Source: Natronolimnobius baerhuensis | Lineage (GTDB): Archaea > Halobacteriota > Halobacteria > Halobacteriales > Natrialbaceae | Direction: 5' to 3' | Length of the DNA stretch: 64,000 nucleotides | Assembly (NCBI RefSeq): GCF_002177135.1 | Contig: NZ_MWPH01000002.1 | Coordinates: 1-64,000 of the forward strand | In this document: in pieces, positions 1 to 9,568 of the stretch | Position numbering within the stretch: the first letter of the stretch is position 1 | Layout: each line of letters begins with the position of its first letter | Notes under the pieces: model-generated | What the model was told of the DNA's origin: nothing | Database searches by the model: none | Seen by the model: only the letters and a program-made list of their open reading frames with translations | Position numbers and translations under genes: made by a program

Positions 1-313
1 TCAAGCCGAGCGATCCACCAGCTGGCACAGTAGCCACGTTCATCGGATCGGCACTACACTAAAAGTGTAATGTTGAGTGACCCGGGAACGGGTCCAGTGG
101 ACGCCTGGACTACACGTACACACGGTCTCATTTGCACGCCAGTAGACGGCTGGCCTGCATTGACCCTTCCCAGTCACACTTGCGCGGACTGGTGCATTGG
201 TTCTTTGTTAGGATAAGATCCTTTCTCCCTCTTGCATTTAAGCCCACGGATTCAGTCCCGCTAAGTGATCGTCTAACAAGTGTGAGAGTGTCTGTCTCGC
301 CTTCCCTTGCAAA
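1..313. other. Window edge without a recognisable gene
   Basis: No convincing gene was recognised here. On the minus strand an ATG at 43 opens a frame that runs off the left edge and could be the first 14 codons of a gene transcribed out of the window, but too little is present to name it. Upstream of that ATG is a perfect inverted repeat, TACACT-AAA-AGTGTA, at 55-69, a possible operator. The rest, up to the end of the ArsR-type gene at 314, shows only short out-of-frame openings. Confidence 0.4.
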
Positions 314-796
314 TCAGTTTTGATGAGATCCAGATACTCTCGAGTTGACAAAACCAACGCTGAAAACGGCGACGGCGACCAGAATCGCGAGTTCGAAGTG
401 GTAGACGCGGCGAGATCCGTCACGGACAGTCAAAAGGGCACTCGCTCGAGTCGTTGCTCGATACTTCCGCCAGCGTCCGTCTTTGCGTTTCGTGACGAGG
501 TTTGCCTCAGCGAGCGTCGAGAGCGCGTGGCTGAGGGCACTATTGCTCACATCGACGAGTAGCGTGATTTTACAGACGCACAGCGACTCACCGGCTTCAA
601 CGAGAAGTCGGACCAACTGGTAGCGCGTCTCGTTACCGAGCGCAGAGGGCGTCTGAACATCACTCGAAACGACAGCCGGATCGAGGACGGATTTCAGGTC
701 ATCGAGTTCATCCAGACGCTTCTGGCGGTCCTCGTTTCGGCACTCACCGAGTTCGTCCTCGAGATATCGTTGGAGGCGATCATCTGTGTCTGACAT
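314..796 (-). CDS. ArsR-family winged-helix transcriptional regulator
   Basis: A predicted 160-residue DNA-binding regulator of the ArsR family. The winged-helix core covers about residues 50-120: ALGNETRYQLVRLL is the usual first helix, LCVCKI is the cysteine-containing segment often found where ArsR proteins bind soft metals, and NSALSHALSTL is the recognition helix, followed by the wing KRKDGRWRKYRAT. The start at 796 was preferred over an upstream frame extension because the family pattern begins there with an acidic helix. The last 25 residues contain a hydrophobic stretch unusual for the family, so the normal C-terminus may have been lost and replaced by read-through. It stands apart from the flavoprotein gene at 1058, which is transcribed away from it. 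The metal or other ligand is unknown. Confidence 0.75.
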   Translation of the reverse strand: MSDTDDRLQRYLEDELGECRNEDRQKRLDELDDLKSVLDPAVVSSDVQTPSALGNETRYQLVRLLVEAGESLCVCKITLLVDVSNSALSHALSTLAEANLVTKRKDGRWRKYRATTRASALLTVRDGSRRVYHFELAILVAVAVFSVGFVNSRVSGSHQN

Positions 797-1057
797 ACGA
801 AGACACTTGCGGAGACACTCAAATACGGATCTGTCGAGGGATGTATCCCGGATACCCTCGTTCAAAGGTCGTCTGTACACGACAGCGACAGAGTTGAGAA
901 GAAAAGGTGCCACGCGCGGGTAACTCAGAGGAGACGGTCTCGAAATCAGCACAAATCAGAAACCGTAGTTGTACCAACAATTTGGCTGTCTCACCGTCCG
1001 AACCGCCGCAAAAGCAAAAGTTACGTGGCTCATTTCCGAACGCACAGAATAGACCTA

Positions 1058-2548
1058 ATGGCGCACGACCAGTACGACGTAGTCGTTGTCGGCGGCGGAA
1101 TTGCGGGTTGTTTTGCGGCAGCAACAGCAGCAGCCGAAGGAATGGCCGTCGCGCAACTCGAGCGCAAGCCTCGAGAGCAGGGTGGCTATATCGCCTGTGG
1201 CGATGCGATAAAACGCCCTCGAGAGCCGGCGAACTATCCGGGTCCAATCGATATGGACGCGATTGCGGACGACGAGGCAGTCCTGATCGATTCCAACATC
1301 GATCAGATCGAGTTCTGGGACGAAGACCTCGACGTCCGGAAGGTGTTGCCCTACGACGAGCAGGGCAGCAACGTTGTCGACCGCTACGAGTTTGGCCAGC
1401 GCCTCCTCGAGCAAGCGGCCGACAACGGGGTCGAACAACACTACGATACGGTGGTCAACGAAGTCACCCAAGATGGTCGTGTGACTGGCGTCAAGGCAGT
1501 CCGAGACGGTGAGCCGGTAACCTACAAGTGTGACGTCCTGATCGACACCGCAGGCGCACAGTCAATCCTGCAAGATATGGTCGACTTCGATGCACTCGAC
1601 ACGGCCGGCGACCCGACGTTCGAGGTCCCCCACTACACGCACTTCGGGTCGGCGTATCGCGAAATCATCGAGACCGAAAAACCGGTGAGCTACCACAACG
1701 CCATCGTCGGCAAACCGCTCGAGGAGTTGGGCTACATCTGGTACTTCCCACGGACGCCAACTCAGATCAACGTCGGCCTCGGGTTCCAGATGAACAAGGA
1801 CCCGATTCCGTTCGCCGACCGCATTCGTCGCGATCTCGAGAATCGACCCGAATTTCAGGGGGCGACTGTCGCCGAAAAGTTCGGCACGAAGAACAAACTC
1901 GGCTCGGCGATTGCACTCCGGCGGCCGTTGGATTCGATGGTTGCACCCGGCTATCTGGCCGCAGGCGGTGCGGCGGGGACGACCCATCCGATCACGGGGA
2001 AGGGCATTCGTGGCGCAGCCTACTCGGGCTACTCCGCTGGTCGTGCCGCAGTCCAGGCCGTCGAAGACGGCGATGTCTCCGAGGCTGGCCTCTGGGAACA
2101 CAACCGCTGGCTCTACCGAGAGCACGGTGAGGCCGCAAAACTCGCCTCGTGGGACGCCTACAACGTCGCCGCGAGTTCCATGGACGTGAACGTCCTCCGA
2201 GCCGTCGCCGCGTTACTTCCCGAAGCAGAGTTGCGCGAAATCGTCGGTACCTCGACGGAGATAGACAGTCTCAAAAGCAAACTACACGTCGGCAGCGGCG
2301 TACTCAAAAACTTCGTTTCGGAGTCTCGCAAGGGCACCTTCGAAACGCTTGGCGTGAGCAAGCGAGACCTCCTCGAGGCAATCCGTGGCGTCAGAACCAC
2401 TCGAGACCACGTCGCGACCTACGAACGGCAGTACGAGGCCTATCCAGCGGATCGCGATGGGTTCGAACGCTGGGTGGCACAACGTAATCGCATCGATCAG
2501 GCGTTCTACGACGACCTCGGACTGGCACCATCCGAGCACAAGTATTGA
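1058..2548 (+). CDS. Geranylgeranyl reductase family FAD-dependent oxidoreductase
   Basis: A 496-residue flavoprotein of the geranylgeranyl reductase family, whose archaeal members saturate isoprenoid chains of membrane ether lipids, quinones or polyprenols using FAD. The N-terminal Rossmann motif VVVGGGIAGC (about residues 8-17) binds FAD, and a second conserved block, GYLAAGGAAGTTHPITGKGI, sits near residues 305-325 with the typical active-site glycines. Length is slightly above the family norm of 400-460. The start ATG at 1058 places the dinucleotide-binding motif within the first ten residues; the frame is open 11 codons further upstream without family support. It is monocistronic and not close to other lipid genes, so the substrate cannot be named from context. 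Confidence 0.85.
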   Translation: MAHDQYDVVVVGGGIAGCFAAATAAAEGMAVAQLERKPREQGGYIACGDAIKRPREPANYPGPIDMDAIADDEAVLIDSNIDQIEFWDEDLDVRKVLPYDEQGSNVVDRYEFGQRLLEQAADNGVEQHYDTVVNEVTQDGRVTGVKAVRDGEPVTYKCDVLIDTAGAQSILQDMVDFDALDTAGDPTFEVPHYTHFGSAYREIIETEKPVSYHNAIVGKPLEELGYIWYFPRTPTQINVGLGFQMNKDPIPFADRIRRDLENRPEFQGATVAEKFGTKNKLGSAIALRRPLDSMVAPGYLAAGGAAGTTHPITGKGIRGAAYSGYSAGRAAVQAVEDGDVSEAGLWEHNRWLYREHGEAAKLASWDAYNVAASSMDVNVLRAVAALLPEAELREIVGTSTEIDSLKSKLHVGSGVLKNFVSESRKGTFETLGVSKRDLLEAIRGVRTTRDHVATYERQYEAYPADRDGFERWVAQRNRIDQAFYDDLGLAPSEHKY

Positions 2549-3284
2549 CGGGTGAAACGAATCCGACCAAAATGTACAGAACAAGGCGCTCTGTAGAGGG
2601 CGTATAATACAAACTGTTGCTGAACTCCGAAACGAGATTCGTCAATCGGTCGGAAGATACGAACGAATCGAATCGACTGCGTTCACCAAAGAGGCACTCG
2701 AGCGCACCTTCCGAAAAGCGGAACTGCAATCGATCACCACAGCGCTACAAGACGAGTAGGCGAGTTCTTGCGAGTGTGACACTGCAAGAGGCAGCCGAAC
2801 GGTGGGGAAACAGCGAGGCAGCCTCCTCGTTCTCGCCATCCTCGAGACCGCAGTGAGAGATGGTCTTGACTAACTCAACGAGGTCTGGTACCGGGGCACC
2901 TGAAGCAATTATCTCGCTGGATCACCGAAGACGACTATGCAGTGGTGCGATCAAGATCGAGGTCGGCCAGAAGAACGACGCGAGTGATGGAACAGAATGG
3001 GGTACCAACAGCGCAGAATGACAAGCAAAGACTCACAGAAATGCAAGGAGGAAGCCCACGACTTCAGTCGTGGGTTACTGACAGATCTGGCTATGAACGA
3101 TGTCGTTTTGCACTCGAACAGAGCACAAGTCGTTCCAGTGATAGGTGGCAGTCGGATCATGCTGGTCTGCAAGACCGGTTATCGCGGTTGTGGTTTCAAT
3201 TGTTCGGCAAGAATCCAACTGTGCTTTTGAATGCAAAGCAAAATACGAGCAAGAGGTAATACTATCGGTGTCGTATTTAGATAT
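2549..3284. other. Gene-poor interval with decayed fragments
   Basis: No intact gene is visible in these 736 bases. A 67-codon open frame without a start codon ends at 2759 (coding-like, rich in charged residues, for example RYERIESTAFTKEAL) and may be the tail of a dead gene. An IS200/IS605-type end hairpin lies at 3055-3074. The remaining frames are short. The last 60 bases form the promoter region of the Lrp/TRASH regulator, with an A/T-rich TCGTATTTAGATAT stretch directly before its start. Confidence 0.55.
3051..3076 (+). repeat. IS200/IS605-type terminal hairpin (orphan element end)
   Basis: The sequence CCCACGACT-TC-AGTCGTGGG forms a perfect 9-bp stem with a two-base loop, preceded by GGAGGAAG. 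Haloarchaeal IS200/IS605 and IS1341-type elements end just after such a hairpin downstream of tnpB, and the guide-like RNA of TnpB covers this end. No tnpA or tnpB reading frame remains nearby, so this appears to be the right-end scar of a lost element. Confidence 0.6.
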
Positions 3285-3878
3285 ATGAGACAGCCAGATG
3301 AAACTGACCTCGAGATACTTCGATTGCTAATCGAGGACGGTCGCCGACCATACAGCGAGATAGCCGAACACGTCGGTCTGACACCGCCAGCAGTGTCCGA
3401 CCGCGTCGCTCGACTGCAAGAACTCGACATCATCCAGACCTTCACGCTCGACGTCGACCGGACGAAACTCCAGGACCGCGTTCCAGCACTGCTTCATCTG
3501 GAAGTCAAACCCGAGGCTGTTGAACGCGTCTTCGAGCACGTCTCTACTCTCAGCGAAACCGAGCACACCTTCCAGCAACTGGATGGGAGTATCGTCGCTC
3601 ACGTGAACGCACCGAACCAAGACGTGCATTCGTGGTTTCGAGCGGTTCTCGAGGTTTCCGATCTGGTTTCGTACGATATCAAGCCGCTTGCACACTACGA
3701 GTGGAACACTGGAATCGATCCGGCCGATTTCAGTCTCTCGTGTGCTGTCTGTGACAACGCCGTCACGAGCGATGGAGAGACCGCTCAGGTTGGAGACGAG
3801 ATTAAGGTGTTCTGTTGCAGTTCCTGTCAGGATCTGTACGAACAGCGCTACGAGTCGCTGCAGCAAGGCATAGACTGA
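3285..3878 (+). CDS. Lrp/AsnC-type HTH regulator with C-terminal TRASH metal-binding domain
   Basis: A 197-residue transcription factor. Residues 5-50 are an Lrp/AsnC-type winged helix (DLEILRLLIEDGRRPYSEIA, then TPPAVSDRV as the recognition helix), the middle is an RAM/AsnC-like ligand domain, and residues 150-190 are a TRASH domain with Cys153, Cys156, Cys177, Cys178 and Cys181. TRASH domains are proposed metal sensors, and a Halobacterium protein of the same architecture is needed for copper-induced expression of a P-type ATPase gene. The copper ATPase gene starts 110 bp downstream on the same strand, which supports control of copper export here. The start at 3285 gives the HTH its usual N-terminal position. 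Confidence 0.88.
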   Translation: MRQPDETDLEILRLLIEDGRRPYSEIAEHVGLTPPAVSDRVARLQELDIIQTFTLDVDRTKLQDRVPALLHLEVKPEAVERVFEHVSTLSETEHTFQQLDGSIVAHVNAPNQDVHSWFRAVLEVSDLVSYDIKPLAHYEWNTGIDPADFSLSCAVCDNAVTSDGETAQVGDEIKVFCCSSCQDLYEQRYESLQQGID

Positions 3879-3988
3879 CTTCGGCCTACACTTTTGATTT
3901 GTAAGTCTCCCCCGCTCTGGATTCGAATAATTGTAACGAGAATTCGCTTCAAAGTGGCTCTCGTAGGGTATGATGAGGTGACGACACC

Positions 3989-6319
3989 ATGCCACAGAAC
4001 CAAACTGATCTAGAGCGTACCGACTTGTCCCTCTCGGGAATGTCGTGCACGACGTGTGCATCAGCGATAGCGGACAGTCTCGAGGATGTCGACGGCGTCG
4101 ACGAAGCGTCGGTCAACTTTGCGACGGAACGTGCGGACGTCCAGCATGATCCGGACGTAAGCACCGACGACCTCGTCGCAGCCGTCGAAGACGCCGGCTA
4201 CGGCGTGCGAGAAGAACTCCTCGATGGGGACCAGGAGATGGAAGACGACGACGAACTGCAAACGCTTCGCCAGTTGGGGATCCGTGCCTGGATCGTCACG
4301 TCGCCCATCGTTCTCCTGATGGTCTTCATGTGGACGCCGTTGGACACGCTGAGCGGGGGTCAGATCGACGTGTTGATGCTCGTCTTCGCGACTCCCGTTG
4401 TCTTCTACTACGGGCTTCGAACGCACGCGGCGGCGTACCGAGGGCTCAAAAACGGCGTGTTCAACATGCACGCGCTGATCTCGGTCGGGACACTCGTCGC
4501 GTGGGCAACCGGCGTAATGGTCTTCGTCATGCCGATGGAGAACTACGCCGGCGTCGGGGCGATGATCATGGCCTCGCACAACGTCGGTACCTACCTCGAG
4601 CACCGCGCAAAGGGCCGTGCGAGTTCGGCAATCGAGGGGCTGATGTCGATGCGAGCGGAGACGGGGCGGGTCCTTCAGAACGGCGAAGAGGTGGAGGTAC
4701 CCCTCGATGAGGTCGATGTCGGTGACAGACTGGTCGTCCGGCCGGGCGAGAAGATTCCCGTCGACGGCGTCGTCATCGACGGCCGGAGCAGCGTCGACGA
4801 GTCGATGGTCACCGGCGAGTCAGACCCCGTGACCAAGGAAGAAGGCAACGAAGTAATCGGGTCGACGGTCAACAACGCCGGTCGACTCACACTCGAGGCG
4901 ACGAAGGTCGGCGACGACACCTTCCTCTCGGAAGTTGTCGAACTCGTCGAGGAGGCCCAGGGAACCACGGTGCCGATTCAGGCGCTGACCGACCGCATCA
5001 CGAACTACTTCGTCCCAACGGTGTTCGCTATCGCGGCACTGTCGTTCCTGCTGTGGTGGCTCACACCGGGTGCGATGGAGGCCGTCGCCAGCGTCGGTGC
5101 GCCGTCTCTCCCGTGGGTGGACCTCACGCTCGAGCCGCTGACGCTTGGGATCTTCGCCGCCGTCGCCGTCCTGGTGATCTCCTGTCCCTGCGCGCTCGGG
5201 TTGGCAACGCCGACAGCGCTCATGGCGGGAACTGGCAAAGCGGCGGAGAACGGGATTCTCTTCCGCGACGGCGAGGCCATCCAAACGATGAAAGACCTCG
5301 ATATCGTCGTCCTCGACAAGACGGGAACGATCACTGAGGGGAACCACTCCGTCACGGACGTGGTTGTTCAACCCGGCCGTTCGAGCGCCACCGATGGCGG
5401 AATAACGACCGGTAATCCTGGCGACGACACCGCGAGCGCTTCCGGGCGGGAACTCGACGCGGACGAACTCATCAGACTCGCTGCCTCCGCCGAACGCGGG
5501 AGCGAGCACCCAATCGGGAATGCGATGGTCGAATACGCCGAGGAATCGGGGATCGAACTCTCGGACCCCGACGCGTTCGAGAGCGTCCCTGGCAAGGGAA
5601 TCACGGCGACCGTCGACGGCCGAACGGTCTCCGTGGGCAATCCCAAATTCTTCGACGACGAACTCGAGGGCAACCTCCCAACGCACATCGCCAACCGACT
5701 GCGCGAACTCGAGCAAGAGGGCAAAACGACGGTGATCGTTGGTCTCGAGGACGAACCGGTCGGACTCGTCAGCACCGCCGACACGATCAAAGATGAGTCC
5801 GTCGAGGCTATCGCGGAACTCCACGACCGAGGGATCGAGACGTGGCTGCTCACGGGCGACAACGAGCGGACCGCCCGCGCAATCGCCGAACAAGTCGATA
5901 TCGACCCCGAGCGGGTACTGGCCAGTGTCCTCCCGCAGGAGAAGATCGACAAGGTCAGCCAACTGCAAGACCAGGGGTACAACGTCGGGATGGTCGGCGA
6001 CGGCATCAACGATGCGCCGGCGCTCAAGCAAGCCAACGTCGGGATCGCCATCGGAACGGGAACGGACATCGCGATTCAATCCAGCGACGTCAGCCTGGTC
6101 CGCGGACAGCTCGACGCGCTCGTCGACGCCTTCACGCTCTCCGAGAAAATCTTCTCGAAGATCAAGCAGAATCTCTTCTGGGCGTTCATCTACAATGCGG
6201 TTGCGATCCCAATCGCGTTCTTCGGACTGCTCCACCCGGTGATCGCAGTCGCCGCGATGATCACCTCGAGCGTCTCGGTGATCTCCAACTCCGCGCGATT
6301 GGGGTCGCTCGAGCTCTAA
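3989..6319 (+). CDS. copA: Copper-exporting P1B-type ATPase
   Basis: A 776-residue membrane ATPase that pumps Cu(I) out of the cytoplasm. One N-terminal heavy-metal-associated domain carries the Cys-Thr-Thr-Cys site at residues 20-23. Transmembrane helices follow from about residue 95. The actuator loop has TGES at 275-278, the membrane CPC copper site is at 399-401, and the phosphorylated Asp is 443 in DKTGT. The nucleotide-binding domain follows, with LTGDNERTA and the [10 protein letters not shown] hinge near the C-terminus. CPC plus a CxxC domain points to monovalent copper (or silver) rather than zinc. An insert rich in Gly, Ser and Asp (about residues 455-480) follows the DKTGT motif. 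The TRASH regulator directly upstream is the likely controller. Confidence 0.95.
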   Translation: MPQNQTDLERTDLSLSGMSCTTCASAIADSLEDVDGVDEASVNFATERADVQHDPDVSTDDLVAAVEDAGYGVREELLDGDQEMEDDDELQTLRQLGIRAWIVTSPIVLLMVFMWTPLDTLSGGQIDVLMLVFATPVVFYYGLRTHAAAYRGLKNGVFNMHALISVGTLVAWATGVMVFVMPMENYAGVGAMIMASHNVGTYLEHRAKGRASSAIEGLMSMRAETGRVLQNGEEVEVPLDEVDVGDRLVVRPGEKIPVDGVVIDGRSSVDESMVTGESDPVTKEEGNEVIGSTVNNAGRLTLEATKVGDDTFLSEVVELVEEAQGTTVPIQALTDRITNYFVPTVFAIAALSFLLWWLTPGAMEAVASVGAPSLPWVDLTLEPLTLGIFAAVAVLVISCPCALGLATPTALMAGTGKAAENGILFRDGEAIQTMKDLDIVVLDKTGTITEGNHSVTDVVVQPGRSSATDGGITTGNPGDDTASASGRELDADELIRLAASAERGSEHPIGNAMVEYAEESGIELSDPDAFESVPGKGITATVDGRTVSVGNPKFFDDELEGNLPTHIANRLRELEQEGKTTVIVGLEDEPVGLVSTADTIKDESVEAIAELHDRGIETWLLTGDNERTARAIAEQVDIDPERVLASVLPQEKIDKVSQLQDQGYNVGMVGDGINDAPALKQANVGIAIGTGTDIAIQSSDVSLVRGQLDALVDAFTLSEKIFSKIKQNLFWAFIYNAVAIPIAFFGLLHPVIAVAAMITSSVSVISNSARLGSLEL

Positions 6320-6430
6320 ACGGCGGTTTTCTGTCTCCGATTCTCACACTCCGACCACAGACCCATCAAATAGAGGGTGTTCGATCATCCTCGTGGGGCC
6401 CCTCTGTACAAATACAAGAGCTGACCCACG

Positions 6431-6997
6431 ATGTCCACAACAACGCAAAACAAACTCGAAAGCCGATATGCAGGAATTACACTCGAAGGACACCCTCACG
6501 CGCTGACTGCATGGTTCGTCGTCGCCCTCCGATTCGTGATGGGCGGCATGATTCTGTTCGCAGGCCTTGGCAAGCTCGCGGTCGTCAGCGGCGAAGCGTT
6601 CGACGCCAGCGGCTTCTTGATCCACGGCGTCGACCCAGCCAGCCCCGTTAGTGGCCTCTTCGCCGCAATGGCCGGTAATGCCGCCCTCCTCGAGGTCATC
6701 AACGTCGTCGTGCCGGCCACCCAGGTGCTGATCGGCGTTGCGCTAATCGCCGGCGCGTTCGTCCGTCTGGCTGCCCTCGGCGGCGCGATGCAGATGGCGA
6801 TGTTCTACCTCGGCGGCTGGGAAGGACAGTGGCTCGCACTGTTCGACTCGACGCTGATCTACGCCATCCTGTTCCTGGCGCTGGGCGCGTTCGCCGCCGG
6901 TCGGATCGTCGGCCTCGACCGCTACATCGAACAGCTCACCGTCGGCGGACAACCGCTCCTCGAGCGGTTCCCTAAGCTCCGGTACATCCTGGGCTAA
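6431..6997 (+). CDS. DoxX family membrane protein
   Basis: A 188-residue protein with four predicted membrane helices (about residues 26-46, 83-105, 108-128 and 136-158), matching the DoxX/DoxD fold named after the small subunits of the thiosulfate:quinone oxidoreductase of Acidianus. The motif RFVMGGMILFAGLGK in helix 1 and the conserved QMAMFYLGGW between helices are typical of haloarchaeal homologues. No other sulfur-oxidation gene is near, and most haloarchaeal DoxX proteins have no tested function, so only family membership is claimed. It follows copA by 111 bp on the same strand; an A/T-rich ACAAATACAAG lies about 20 bp before its start, so it may have its own promoter. Confidence 0.85.
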   Translation: MSTTTQNKLESRYAGITLEGHPHALTAWFVVALRFVMGGMILFAGLGKLAVVSGEAFDASGFLIHGVDPASPVSGLFAAMAGNAALLEVINVVVPATQVLIGVALIAGAFVRLAALGGAMQMAMFYLGGWEGQWLALFDSTLIYAILFLALGAFAAGRIVGLDRYIEQLTVGGQPLLERFPKLRYILG

Positions 6998-7080
6998 GAG
7001 GGGCATCTCGAGCCACGTTCAGAAGTGGCTTTCTGATATCTTCTCCGCCAAACGGTCCACTGGACCAAAACACCCAAGTC

Positions 7081-7094
7081 ATTATCGCGATAAT
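7081..7094. promoter_or_regulatory. Perfect 14-bp palindrome before the ATPase gene
   Basis: ATTATCGCGATAAT is a perfect palindrome lying 14-27 bp before the ATG at 7108, where the TATA box and transcription start of a leaderless haloarchaeal gene would be. A bound dimeric regulator here would compete with TBP/TFB. Its flanking sequence CATTATCC adds a third half-site-like ATTATC. Confidence 0.45.
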
Positions 7095-7107
7095 CATTAT
7101 CCAACGT

Positions 7108-8508
7108 ATGACCTTCTATGATCGGGAGGACGAACTCGCGTCGCTCGAGACGGCATATTCATCCTCCGGTCATGCTTTTTACGTGGTGTACGGACGCCGA
7201 CGCGTCGGAAAGACTGCGCTTCTGAAAGCGTTCTGTGCTGATCGACCCCATCTGTATTATCTTGCTGCGCAGGAGGCAGAAGGTCGTCAACGTGAAAAGT
7301 TCGTAGAACAGGTCGCCGACGCGTTCGATGAGCGTATTCCCAGAATTGACGGCTGGGACGACGCATTCGAGTATCTCGGTGAGAAACTCGAGACAGAGAA
7401 TCGAGTCGTTGTCATTGACGAATTCCCGTACTTAGTCGACGAAAACGACTCACTCCCGTCCTACGTCCAAGCATTCGTCGACGAGCAACTTCAGAACACT
7501 GCGTCAATGCTCGTCTTGTGTGGCTCGAGTGTGAGTACGATGGAATCTGAAGTACTCGGCCACGAAAGCCCGCTGTACGGTCGTCGAACTGGCCAGATCG
7601 ATCTCCAGCCGTTTTCGTTTCAACAAGCGTACGACGTGATCGCCGGCGATATCGGGGATGCGATCCGGTCGTACTCCATCACCGGGGGGACACCGATGTA
7701 CCTCACGCTCTTCGACTACGACGACTCACTAGCCGAGAATATCCAGACACACATCCTTTCGCCGACAGCAGTGCTGTACAACGAGCCGGAATTTCTACTT
7801 CGAACCGAGCTTCGGAATCCTGCCCGCTACCTGAGTATCCTCGAGGCGGTGGCACTCGGGCAGACAACACCAAACGAAATATCAGGAGCAACTGGCATCG
7901 ATTCCGGGCCGCTTTCGAAGTATCTCCAGACGCTTCGTCGCCTTCGGCTCCTCGAGCGTGAGGTTCCGGTCACAGCAACCAGAAAAAAGTCCAAGCGCTC
8001 CCGGTACCGAGTTGCCGATGAATTTCTCCGATTCTGGTACCGCTACGTCGAGCCAAATCGCTCGAGTATCGAAGAAGCGCCGTCTATCGTTTTTGAGGGG
8101 ACAATTGAGCCAGATTTACCAACACACGTTGCGACAACGTTCGAGGATATTTGCAACGAGGCTGTCTGGGAACTCATCAGACGAGGTGAACTGGAGCCGT
8201 ACTCCGAGGTCGGTCGATGGTGGTACGGAGAAGACGAGATCGATATCGTCGGACTCGCACCCAACGACGACCGGGTACTCCTCGCCGAATGCAAATGGAC
8301 CACTGATCCGGTTGGCTACGGGCTCGTTGATGACCTTCGAAAAAAGGCTACAAACGTTCGCTGGGGGCCGAAAGATCGATCCGAGCAGTTTGTCCTGTTT
8401 TCGAAAAGCGGCTTCGTCGATGGCCTCGCTTCGGAACTCGACGAGCGCTGGTTGCTGGTCGACTTGGACGACCTCGAGCAGGTGTTTTCAGGCCCTTTCA
8501 ACGCTTGA
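7108..8508 (+). CDS. Archaeal STAND-like ATPase (ATPase_2) with DUF234 nuclease-like C-terminus
   Basis: A 466-residue protein of the archaeal ATPase family. It has a Walker A GRRRVGKT at residues 29-36, a Walker B VVVIDEF near 108-114, a sensor LCGSS, then a winged-helix region (about residues 235-290). The C-terminal DUF234 region contains D-E-I-D near 376 followed by LLAECKW around 391-397, the spacing of a PD-(D/E)XK nuclease-like core. These proteins are widespread in archaea, often near mobile DNA, and their cellular role is not established; defence or DNA-maintenance roles have been suggested. The start is fixed by the N-terminal YDREDEL box typical of the family. The palindrome in front suggests tight repression. 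Confidence 0.85.
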   Translation: MTFYDREDELASLETAYSSSGHAFYVVYGRRRVGKTALLKAFCADRPHLYYLAAQEAEGRQREKFVEQVADAFDERIPRIDGWDDAFEYLGEKLETENRVVVIDEFPYLVDENDSLPSYVQAFVDEQLQNTASMLVLCGSSVSTMESEVLGHESPLYGRRTGQIDLQPFSFQQAYDVIAGDIGDAIRSYSITGGTPMYLTLFDYDDSLAENIQTHILSPTAVLYNEPEFLLRTELRNPARYLSILEAVALGQTTPNEISGATGIDSGPLSKYLQTLRRLRLLEREVPVTATRKKSKRSRYRVADEFLRFWYRYVEPNRSSIEEAPSIVFEGTIEPDLPTHVATTFEDICNEAVWELIRRGELEPYSEVGRWWYGEDEIDIVGLAPNDDRVLLAECKWTTDPVGYGLVDDLRKKATNVRWGPKDRSEQFVLFSKSGFVDGLASELDERWLLVDLDDLEQVFSGPFNA

Positions 8509-8637
8509 AAGTCACTGTATTGACTTACTCTCGTGAATCTACTGTACACTACAAGTCGAGTATCAAACGGTATCCCTGGAAACAGCACTCATTGGGTTTG
8601 TCTCTCTTTCCAGTTACACGGTTTGAGCGAAGCGAAG

Positions 8638-8841
8638 TCAGAAAACGACCGAAAGCATCGCGAACAAATCGATCTTCACGCCTACCCATTCGATTCCCTT
8701 ATATCCCAGAAAGATTCCGATGATTCCGAGGACACCGGGGAGACTTGGTGGGGCCGGGATGGGTATTTGTATCACACTGAACAGGGCCCCGACGAAGATC
8801 CCTGCCAGCAAGGCCAAAACGAGTGTTGAACCCATACGCAT
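8638..8841 (-). CDS. XapX domain small membrane protein
   Basis: A 67-residue protein with two hydrophobic helices around the motif PIPAPPSLPGVLGIIGIFLGY, the signature of the XapX/DUF1427 family. Such proteins are tiny inner-membrane proteins of unknown function, first noted near xanthosine permease in bacteria. Starts at 8841 or 8835 are both possible; the difference is two residues. It is convergent with the upstream ATPase gene and has no partner nearby. Confidence 0.8.
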   Translation of the reverse strand: MRMGSTLVLALLAGIFVGALFSVIQIPIPAPPSLPGVLGIIGIFLGYKGIEWVGVKIDLFAMLSVVF

Positions 8842-8921
8842 ACCTGTTGTTCGCGTGCAATAGAGTATTCGATGTGCCTCGCTCGTGACGAGTCACTATT
8901 ACTGCCTTCATCAAGTACAAC

Positions 8922-9392
8922 CTACGGCTTCGTTGCTTCCTTCTCCCCGTGACTCCCATATTCAACGGCCGTAACGGTGTCGGGCAACCCGTCGTCGAAG
9001 CTAACGCGTACCTGATATGGGGTGGAGGACTCGGGTACCGCACAGCCTTCGCCTGGTACCTGGTCACGGATGTAGCCTACCCACACGGAGAGCGAGCCAT
9101 CTTCCGGGTCGTACTCCGTTCGATCTGGGGAAATTACGAGTTCGTCACAATTTCCAGAGGGATAACTAACGTATCCTTCGACCACGACTGTCGAGTCACC
9201 ATCGACTGTGATGCGCGGGGATTCATCTGAGGCTGGCACTGCATCCTGAGCGAGATCTCGAGTCGCTTCCCAGTTCGAGATCTCGGTAGGAACGCTGTCG
9301 CTCATGCCGATTTCGTCCTGGTCAGAGAGACAGCCTGCAACAGCGGCTACGACGAACGAGCACGTTGTTCCAAGGACGTCCCTGCGCTCCAT
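8922..9392 (-). CDS. Predicted haloarchaeal lipoprotein
   Basis: A 156-residue secreted protein. It begins MERRDVLGTT and reaches a lipobox VAGC at Cys21, so it is probably exported by Tat and anchored by lipidation at the outer membrane face. The mature part is acidic and beta-rich, with two further Cys pairs possible (about residues 82 and 116). No known domain was recognised. The gene stands alone, upstream of the polysaccharide region. Confidence 0.7.
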   Translation of the reverse strand: MERRDVLGTTCSFVVAAVAGCLSDQDEIGMSDSVPTEISNWEATRDLAQDAVPASDESPRITVDGDSTVVVEGYVSYPSGNCDELVISPDRTEYDPEDGSLSVWVGYIRDQVPGEGCAVPESSTPYQVRVSFDDGLPDTVTAVEYGSHGEKEATKP

Positions 9393-9568
9393 ATCGACGT
9401 ATATTGAAGGATTGGTAAGTATTTTCTCTAGAGTGATCGAGCACCGTCTTCGTGAACCGCCTCGAGGTCAAGCCCCATGGCATTCGCCTCAACAGCCCAC
9501 TGCATACCCATCCGGGACGGCAGTCGTTGACAGCGTGGACGCCGACCCTAATGAGTAGGCGACGGCCG

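Noticed and set aside
55-69. Inverted repeat TACACT-AAA-AGTGTA as a firm operator
   Set aside because: Its target gene would be mostly outside the window, so function cannot be judged; noted only in the edge entry.
4820-6235. 471-codon open frame on the minus strand
   Set aside because: It is antisense to copA and has the Arg/Asp/Gly composition expected of a high-GC shadow; copA has full family support.
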